From positions 4,023-68,022 of the forward strand of contig CAYSTA010000003.1 of assembly GCA_964433845.1 (NCBI GenBank): DNA of 64,000 nt, given 5' to 3'. Positions 61,126 to 64,000 of the stretch are shown piece by piece (position 1 is the stretch's first letter; the number at the start of each line of letters is the position of its first letter). The translations under genes were made by a program, and so were the position numbers. The notes below the pieces were generated by a model. The model was not told where the DNA came from. It was given only the letters and a program-made list of their open reading frames with translations, and made no database searches. Origin of the DNA: MAG-121220-bin8 sp964433845. Its GTDB lineage: Bacteria; Bacteroidota; Bacteroidia; Flavobacteriales; Flavobacteriaceae.

Positions 61126-62817
61126 ATGAACTTTAAAAGTAAACTGGTTCAAGATTTAAAAGCCATTTCTGGTGATAAATATATACTTACCGCTGAATGG
61201 AGCAAACAACACTATTGTAAGGGATGGAGATATGGAGAAGGGGAGGCATTAGCTGTTGCTAAACCAGGAACATTACTTGAAATTTGGAAGATCCTGAAGA
61301 TTTGTGTAGAAGCTGATATTATTGTTATTATGCAAGCAGCTAACACAGGTTTAACTGGGGGATCTACACCCGACGGCAATGACTATGATCGTCCTATTGT
61401 AATTATAAGTACTATGCGCATCGATAGTATACAGATAATAAATGATGGTAAACAAATCATTGGATTTTCAGGAAGCACGCTATTTGGCCTAGAAAACAAA
61501 TTAGCAGCATATGGAAGAGAACCTCATTCAGTTATTGGCTCCTCTTGCATTGGAGCTTCAATTGTTGGAGGTATATGTAATAACTCGGGTGGGGCATTAG
61601 TAAAAAGAGGTCCAGCTTATACAGAGCTCTCTCTTTATGCACAAGTTAATTTGAAAGGTGAGCTTTTACTAGTAAATGAATTAGGTATTGAACTAGGTGA
61701 TACACCAGAAGAGATTTTGACTAATTTACAAACTCAAAATTATACTAAAAATCAAATACAACACCCTGATAAACTAGCATCTGATAATGAATATCATAAA
61801 AGAGTCCGAGATGTAGAGGCAAGCACACCAGCAAGATTTAATGCAGATGGAAGACGATTATATGGTGCTTCTGGATGTGCAGGAAAAATTGCTGTTTTTG
61901 CTGTAAGGTTAGATACTTATCCAATACCAAAACGTCAACAGGTATTTTATATTGGCACTAATAGTCCATATGTACTTGGAAAAATTCGTAGAGATATATT
62001 ATCTCATTTTAAACATCTTCCAACTTCTGGTGAATATCTACACAGAGACTGTTACGATGCAGCTAAAAAATATAGCAAGGACACCTTTATAGCTATTGAT
62101 AAAATGGGACCTAATTTTATTCCTAAGTTATTTGAGTTCAAAAGAAAAGTAGATTTGTTCGCTAAAAAATTTAAATTCCTTCCTGATAAATTTTCAGATA
62201 GAATGATGCAGTTTTTAAGTAATTTTTGGCCCAATCATCTTCCTATAAGAATGGAGGAATATAGAGACAAATATGAACATCATTGGGTGATTGAAATGTC
62301 GGATTATGGAATTGAAGAAGCAAAAGCATACTTTGAGAAATTCTTTAAAGAAAATGAAGGAAACTTTTTTGAATGTACCAAAAAAGAGGCTGAAAAGGCA
62401 ATTTTACATCGTTTTGTTGCTGCAAGTGCAGTAGGTCGTTATTATGCCATTAATAAAAATAAATCAGGGGGAATGATGTCTATGGACATTGCTTTTCCTC
62501 GTAACGAAAAAGACTGGTTTGAAAAATTACCACCAGAGATTGATGATTTATTGGAAATGAAACTGTATTATGGTCACTTATTTTGCCATGTATTACATCA
62601 AAATTACATTGTTAAAAAAGGAGTAGATGCTGATGCATTGAAAGAGAAATTATTAAAAACATATGATGCTAGAGGTGCTGAATATCCAGCGGAACATAAT
62701 GTTGGTCATGAATATTTTGCAAAACCATCACTCTCGAACTTTTATAAGAAATTAGATCCTACTAATGGTTTTAATCCTGGTATTGGACGCACTAGTAAGC
62801 TTAAATACTGGAAATAG
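61126..62817 (+). CDS. dld: D-lactate dehydrogenase, quinone-linked (E. coli Dld type)
   Basis: Peripheral membrane FAD enzyme that oxidises D-lactate to pyruvate and reduces quinone. The 563-residue length fits E. coli Dld (571). The FAD domain shows VIMQAANTGLTGGSTPDG, GREPHSVIGSSCIGASIVGG, NNSGGALVKRGPAYTE and RLYGASGCAGKIAVFAVRLD. The C-terminal membrane-binding domain shows HLPIRMEEYRDKYEHHW, ILHRFVAASAVGRYYA and EYPAEHNVGHEY. Of 24 arginines, 10 use CGN codons, while aroC next door uses none. This and the similarity to gammaproteobacterial Dld suggest recent transfer. It stands alone between the TlpA gene and aroC. Confidence 0.94.
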   Translation: MNFKSKLVQDLKAISGDKYILTAEWSKQHYCKGWRYGEGEALAVAKPGTLLEIWKILKICVEADIIVIMQAANTGLTGGSTPDGNDYDRPIVIISTMRIDSIQIINDGKQIIGFSGSTLFGLENKLAAYGREPHSVIGSSCIGASIVGGICNNSGGALVKRGPAYTELSLYAQVNLKGELLLVNELGIELGDTPEEILTNLQTQNYTKNQIQHPDKLASDNEYHKRVRDVEASTPARFNADGRRLYGASGCAGKIAVFAVRLDTYPIPKRQQVFYIGTNSPYVLGKIRRDILSHFKHLPTSGEYLHRDCYDAAKKYSKDTFIAIDKMGPNFIPKLFEFKRKVDLFAKKFKFLPDKFSDRMMQFLSNFWPNHLPIRMEEYRDKYEHHWVIEMSDYGIEEAKAYFEKFFKENEGNFFECTKKEAEKAILHRFVAASAVGRYYAINKNKSGGMMSMDIAFPRNEKDWFEKLPPEIDDLLEMKLYYGHLFCHVLHQNYIVKKGVDADALKEKLLKTYDARGAEYPAEHNVGHEYFAKPSLSNFYKKLDPTNGFNPGIGRTSKLKYWK

Positions 62818-62854
62818 AACAATTGACAAGTTTTTCTATAATAAATATTAGACC

Positions 62855-62862
62855 TATTTTTG
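62855..62862 (+). promoter_or_regulatory. Putative -7 promoter box of aroC
   Basis: TATTTTTG fits TAnnTTTG and lies 14 bases before the aroC ATG; the predicted 5' UTR is about 10 bases. A TTG at 62823-62825 is too far upstream to be the usual -33 element. Confidence 0.45.
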
Positions 62863-62876
62863 TTTAAATTTTTTTA

Positions 62877-63941
62877 ATGGCTGGAAATACTTTCGGAAAT
62901 ATATTTAAGCTGACTACTTTTGGTGAATCTCATGGACCAGCTATTGGTGGTGTTATCGATGGATGCCCTTCTGGATTAAAAATTGATTTAGATGCTATTG
63001 AAAAAGAAATGCAAAGAAGAAAACCTGGTCAATCAGCAATTGTTACTCAAAGAAAAGAGGAAGATACTGTTACTTTTTATTCTGGAATTTTTGAGGGGGA
63101 AACAACTGGAACTCCAATTGGTTTTTTAATTCACAATAAAGATCAGAAATCTAAAGATTACTCACATATAAAAGATGCTTACAGACCATCTCATGCAGAT
63201 TTTGTGTATGATAAAAAATATGGAAAAAGAGATTATAGGGGAGGAGGTAGAAGTTCTGCTAGAGAAACAGCATGTAGGGTTGTTGCTGGCGCAATTGCAA
63301 AACAAATACTATCTGATTTAAAAATAACTGCATTTGTTTCTTCTGTTGGTGATATTAAAGTAGAAAAGCATTATTCCAAGTTAAATTTTTCTGAAATTGA
63401 AAAAAATCCTGTTAGATGCGCAGATCCTACAACTGCATCATTAATGGAAGATCATATTAAAGACATTAGAAAACAAGGTGATACCATTGGTGGAGTTGTT
63501 ACCTGTGTTATAGAAAATGCTCCTATTGGACTGGGAGAACCTGTTTTTGACAAACTACACGCAGATCTAGGAAAAGCCATGCTATCTATTAATGCTGTTA
63601 AGGGTTTTGAATTTGGAAGTGGGTTTGATGGAACAAAATTAAAGGGAAGTGCTCATAATGATTCCTTTGATTCAGATGGAAAAACTAAAAGCAATAATTC
63701 AGGTGGAATTCAAGGAGGAATAAGTAATGGAATGGATATTTACTTTAATGTAGCTTTTAAACCCGTATCTACTATAATGAAAGCACAACAAACTATAGAC
63801 TCTAAAAATAATGTTGTGGAAATGAAAGGAAAGGGGAGACACGATCCTTGTGTAGTCCCTAGAGCAGTACCAATTGTTGAGGCAATGGCAGCATTAGTTC
63901 TAGTAGATTTTTACTTAATTAATAGAACAATCAAACTTTAG
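62877..63941 (+). CDS. aroC: Chorismate synthase
   Basis: Last step of the shikimate pathway, forming chorismate from EPSP with reduced FMN; chorismate feeds pabB in this window. The 354 residues carry the signatures FGESHGPAIGGVIDGCPSG, QRRKPGQSA, FEGETTGTPIGFLI, DYRGGGRSSARETACRVVAG and GRHDPCVVPRAVPIVEAMAA. The length is complete. All arginines use AGA or AGG, typical of this genome. It is followed 11 bases later by the tail of a minus-strand gene. Confidence 0.97.
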   Translation: MAGNTFGNIFKLTTFGESHGPAIGGVIDGCPSGLKIDLDAIEKEMQRRKPGQSAIVTQRKEEDTVTFYSGIFEGETTGTPIGFLIHNKDQKSKDYSHIKDAYRPSHADFVYDKKYGKRDYRGGGRSSARETACRVVAGAIAKQILSDLKITAFVSSVGDIKVEKHYSKLNFSEIEKNPVRCADPTTASLMEDHIKDIRKQGDTIGGVVTCVIENAPIGLGEPVFDKLHADLGKAMLSINAVKGFEFGSGFDGTKLKGSAHNDSFDSDGKTKSNNSGGIQGGISNGMDIYFNVAFKPVSTIMKAQQTIDSKNNVVEMKGKGRHDPCVVPRAVPIVEAMAALVLVDFYLINRTIKL

Positions 63942-63952
63942 TTATTTTCATT

Positions 63953-64000
63953 TTAATCGATAAACTGACCTGGTTTATTGAATTTAGAGATATCACATTT
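63953..64000 (-). CDS. C-terminal fragment of an unidentified gene
   Basis: An open minus-strand frame enters from the right edge and ends at TAA (63953-63955) after 15 visible codons, KCDISKFNKPGQFID. The position, 11 bases from the aroC stop in convergent orientation, matches the tight tail-to-tail spacing elsewhere, so a real gene end is plausible. It is too short to name. Confidence 0.4.
   Translation of the reverse strand, partial: KCDISKFNKPGQFID

Noticed and set aside
1..64000. CRISPR arrays, insertion sequences, prophage genes, tRNA or rRNA genes
   Set aside because: No regular spaced repeats, transposase, integrase, phage structural gene or cloverleaf was found; gaps between genes are all under about 190 bases.

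Overview
The window comes from a very AT-rich, gene-dense member of the Bacteroidota, most likely a streamlined marine-type Flavobacteriia. The evidence is the base composition, an almost complete absence of Shine-Dalgarno sequences, repeated TAnnTTTG promoter boxes, a Bacteroidota-type SRP RNA, and gene families and neighbours typical of flavobacteria: ftsK-lolA, pabB-tilS, uvrA-LOG, a fused alpha/beta 2-oxoacid dehydrogenase E1, DUF2141 and an OmpA-family lipoprotein. The genus cannot be fixed from the sequence alone. TGA is used as stop (tilS ends in TGA) and TGG as Trp, so the standard bacterial code applies.

Layout. 1-4165 (minus): lolA fragment, ftsK, nhaC. 4277-10259 (plus): lpd, pabB, tilS, dsbD. 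10279-12839 (minus): an aldehyde dehydrogenase, DUF2141, nitroreductase operon. 12840-18405 (plus): the branched-chain amino acid operon ilvDBNC behind a leader that contains an intrinsic terminator, a probable attenuator. 18428-20455 (minus): dnaN and a DUF62 SAM hydrolase. 20535-22441 (plus): phoH and purC. 22423-25491 (minus): Gfo/Idh oxidoreductase, yggS, exonuclease, miaA. 25550-30748: pcm, smpB, glyA, a glutaminyl cyclase lipoprotein, SRP RNA, SDR and transaldolase. 30745-42765: a thioredoxin-like lipoprotein without its cysteines, an ABC-F ATPase, DUF2007, pheT, recG, uvrD/pcrA and a DEAD-box helicase. 42902-48684: an OmpA lipoprotein, a glycosyltransferase, a small HsdR_N-like nuclease, holA and a fused 2-oxoacid dehydrogenase E1. 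48737-56909 (minus): an M1-like/beta-barrel protein, LOG protein, uvrA and gamma-glutamyltransferase. 56966-64000: glmM, a lipid A acyltransferase, rhomboid, TlpA, dld, aroC and the tail of one more gene.

The content is housekeeping: replication and repair (dnaN, holA, recG, uvrA, uvrD, ftsK), translation (tilS, miaA, pheT, smpB, SRP RNA), amino acid, purine, folate and chorismate metabolism, envelope proteins, and thiol redox (dsbD, TlpA). I found no insertion sequence, prophage, CRISPR array, tRNA, rRNA or defence island. No stretch longer than 300 bases lacks a gene; the largest gaps are about 180 bases.

The most useful observations are regulatory or evolutionary: the ilv leader attenuator; a rhomboid gene with no ATG/GTG/TTG at its homology-supported start; very short or absent 5' UTRs, calibrated by the SRP RNA promoter; convergent genes that overlap tail to tail; and a dld gene whose arginine codons differ sharply from its neighbours. 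I did not find a convincing new multi-gene system.
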